Below are positions 62,759-64,000 of a stretch of DNA of 64,000 bases, piece after piece; the stretch's first letter is position 1; each line of letters begins with the position of its first letter. The notes beneath the pieces are model-generated. The model was not told the DNA's origin, ran no database searches, and worked only from the letters and a program-made list of their open reading frames with translations. Source of the stretch: JABDMH01 sp965223165 (GTDB lineage Bacteria > Bacteroidota > Bacteroidia > Chitinophagales > Saprospiraceae); NCBI GenBank assembly GCA_965223165.1, contig CBDCVQ010000018.1:124001-188000 (forward strand), written 5' to 3'. Both the position numbers and the translations under genes were made by a program.

Positions 62759-64000
62759 TCAGCAATCACCTGGATAATCCTGACTGATATTTGGATTGGC
62801 ATCGACCTCCATCTGCGGAATGGGCCAGCGCAAGCGACAGTCGTCATAGGGGATACCGTTCACATCGCGCTTCAACCGCATGAGGTCGTGAAACCGATTA
62901 CCTTCCATCAGTAATTCTATTTGTCTTTCCAGGATAATCGCTTCGATCAGATCCTCCGCGCTGTTGAAGTCCTGCGGGTCGTAAAGCACTACATCGTCCG
63001 GAAGCAGGCTTCCGTTTTCATCATACACTTCCAGAGAACGGGCTCGAATCATATTTAGGTAAGAGACTGCTCCCGAGATGTCGTTCATTCGCGCCAGACA
63101 TTCGGCGTGCATGAGGAGGACTTCGGCGTAGCGCATGGCCGGCACGTCATCACTTAGGTCAGGACTTTCGTATTTAAGAGACCGCCATTCCGGGGTGCCC
63201 CCATTTGTGAGATTGCGGTATCGCAAATCTACCGCGTTCCAGCCGTTTGCATGGAGCGCTGCCCTCTGTCCATCACTGAAAATTGGATCAAAGGCACGTG
63301 CGCGAAGATCCCCGGACAACATGACAGAATTGCAACTTATGCCCAGCGTCAGCCCAAGCAGCCCATTGGGCTCCTGCGGGGTATGCGACACGGACCAAAT
63401 CTCTTCTCGAGTTCCACCCCTAAAATAAGCTTCCGGCGGGTCGGCCAGCATAAATTGGTCAGAGTCAATAAGAGCGCTTGTATGATCCAGCGCAACCGCA
63501 TAGTCTCCTTGTTGAAAGGCGACCTCCGCCAGAAATGCGATGGCCGCCCATGGGTTAGCACGCCCACTGCTCATAACGGCCCCCTGAAGCAATTCAAAAG
63601 CCATTTTGAAATCAAGGTCAATTTGCGCGTACACCGCTGCCACCGTGGCTCGCGGTAAGTTTTCCAGCTCACTGGCAGCTGTCACCCCGAATAAGGGCAG
63701 CGGCACAGCGGGTTCACCAGCGTTCACTTGGTTCATCGGCTTTGCGAATAACCGCACGAGCTGAAAACTCGCAAACGCACGCAGAAAGTGTGCTTCGCCG
63801 GTAAGCCTGTTGGCGTCCTCCGCGGTAAGAGTATTGTCAGACTCCAATGCCGCGACCTCCTCAATAAGCACATTTGCCTGATTGATGGTGCTATACGCTA
63901 GAAGCCACATATCGTCCAGGTGATTGTTGTCGGCGGTCAGTGCAAGTAAGTCATAATCCTGGGTTTGCTCGCATGAACCGGAAAGCACCGTTACATCCTC
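62759..64000 (-). CDS. SusD/RagB family glycan-binding lipoprotein, start beyond window
   Basis: At least 413 residues; the frame is open past the right edge. TPR-rich SusD fold: EDANRLTGEAHFLRAFASFQ, VAAVYAQIDLDFKMAFELLQ, NPWAAIAFLAEVAFQQGDYA, DVPAMRYAEVLLMHAECLAR, and the C-terminal LIEAIILERQIELLMEGNRF, HDLMRLKR. It would bind an oligosaccharide at the surface and hand it to a SusC transporter, expected just outside the window. It is followed on the same strand by a 222-base gap holding the direct repeats, and then the cyclase-propeller gene. Confidence 0.9.
   Translation of the reverse strand, partial: EDVTVLSGSCEQTQDYDLLALTADNNHLDDMWLLAYSTINQANVLIEEVAALESDNTLTAEDANRLTGEAHFLRAFASFQLVRLFAKPMNQVNAGEPAVPLPLFGVTAASELENLPRATVAAVYAQIDLDFKMAFELLQGAVMSSGRANPWAAIAFLAEVAFQQGDYAVALDHTSALIDSDQFMLADPPEAYFRGGTREEIWSVSHTPQEPNGLLGLTLGISCNSVMLSGDLRARAFDPIFSDGQRAALHANGWNAVDLRYRNLTNGGTPEWRSLKYESPDLSDDVPAMRYAEVLLMHAECLARMNDISGAVSYLNMIRARSLEVYDENGSLLPDDVVLYDPQDFNSAEDLIEAIILERQIELLMEGNRFHDLMRLKRDVNGIPYDDCRLRWPIPQMEVDANPNISQDYPGDC

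Overview
The window looks like a chromosomal piece of a Bacteroidota genome, most plausibly a Saprospira/Lewinella-type lineage (this last point is inference). The reasons are: a TonB receptor with an STN domain followed by a DUF4249 lipoprotein, a SusD/RagB protein, a fragment of a type 9 secretion (gliding-type) C-terminal sorting domain, DUF6090, DUF1080 and DUF6503-like families, many lipoproteins, class III cyclases fused to TPR repeats, and starts that mostly lack a strong Shine-Dalgarno. I saw no rRNA, tRNA or CRISPR array.

Layout. 0-4.2 kb: the end of an alpha-L-fucosidase (GH29 plus F5/8C) and four small enzymes on the + strand. 4.5-11.4 kb: an outer-membrane uptake locus (unknown exported protein, STN-TonB receptor, DUF4249 lipoprotein, a shrunken DUF4249 paralogue, and a large MG2/plug-like exported protein). 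11.6-33.6 kb: mostly single genes (oxidoreductase, DUF1697, thioredoxin-fold lipoprotein, cyclase-TPR protein, ABM enzyme with a divergent GlxA-type regulator, SMP-30-like and LamG-like lipoproteins, nucleotide kinase-like protein, VanZ, amidohydrolase, DUF1080 protein, S41 protease, GNAT, sulfatase), with two tandem-repeat blocks and several broken genes. 33.6-37.4 kb: a gene graveyard (mutarotase-like remnant, a 166-bp inverted-repeat element, a six-hairpin glycosidase that is intact, a decayed TPR gene, a T9SS sorting-domain fragment, an IS3 remnant). 37.4-46.9 kb: a surface-glycan locus (wecB, a complete IS4-family element with a 9-bp target duplication, then seven tightly packed + strand genes: epimerase, FAD oxidoreductase, deacetylase, sulfotransferase, GtrB-like GT2, GT-C transferase, GtrA). 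47-57.7 kb: a second cyclase-TPR protein, hydrolases, ICMT, Gfo/Idh/MocA, and a PadR/membrane-protein pair. 57.8-64 kb (- strand): SusD, a giant propeller-Y_Y_Y-TM-cyclase, and a Y_Y_Y-TM-AraC regulator.

How it works together. The most interesting unit is the last: a glycan-uptake gene (susD) followed by a periplasmic-propeller sensor whose output is a complete class III cyclase rather than a kinase or HTH, joined by a 4-base start/stop overlap to a membrane-tethered AraC regulator that has the matching Y_Y_Y and TM parts but no propeller. A pair of perfect 12-bp direct repeats with a 20-bp period sits just upstream, as expected for an AraC site. Two further cyclases (catalytic domain, TM, TolB-N-like domain, TPR) lie elsewhere in the window, so cyclic nucleotide signalling is strongly represented. 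The glycan locus reads as a three-component Gtr-type glycosylation system with added sulfotransferase and deacetylase.

Mobile DNA: besides the intact IS4-type element, a small non-autonomous element family with a perfect 19-bp inverted repeat flanked by CTAG occurs at 34.1 and 57.4 kb, with a solo end at 29.1 kb. A duplicated segment at 53.4 kb preserves what looks like the empty site of the 57.4 kb copy.
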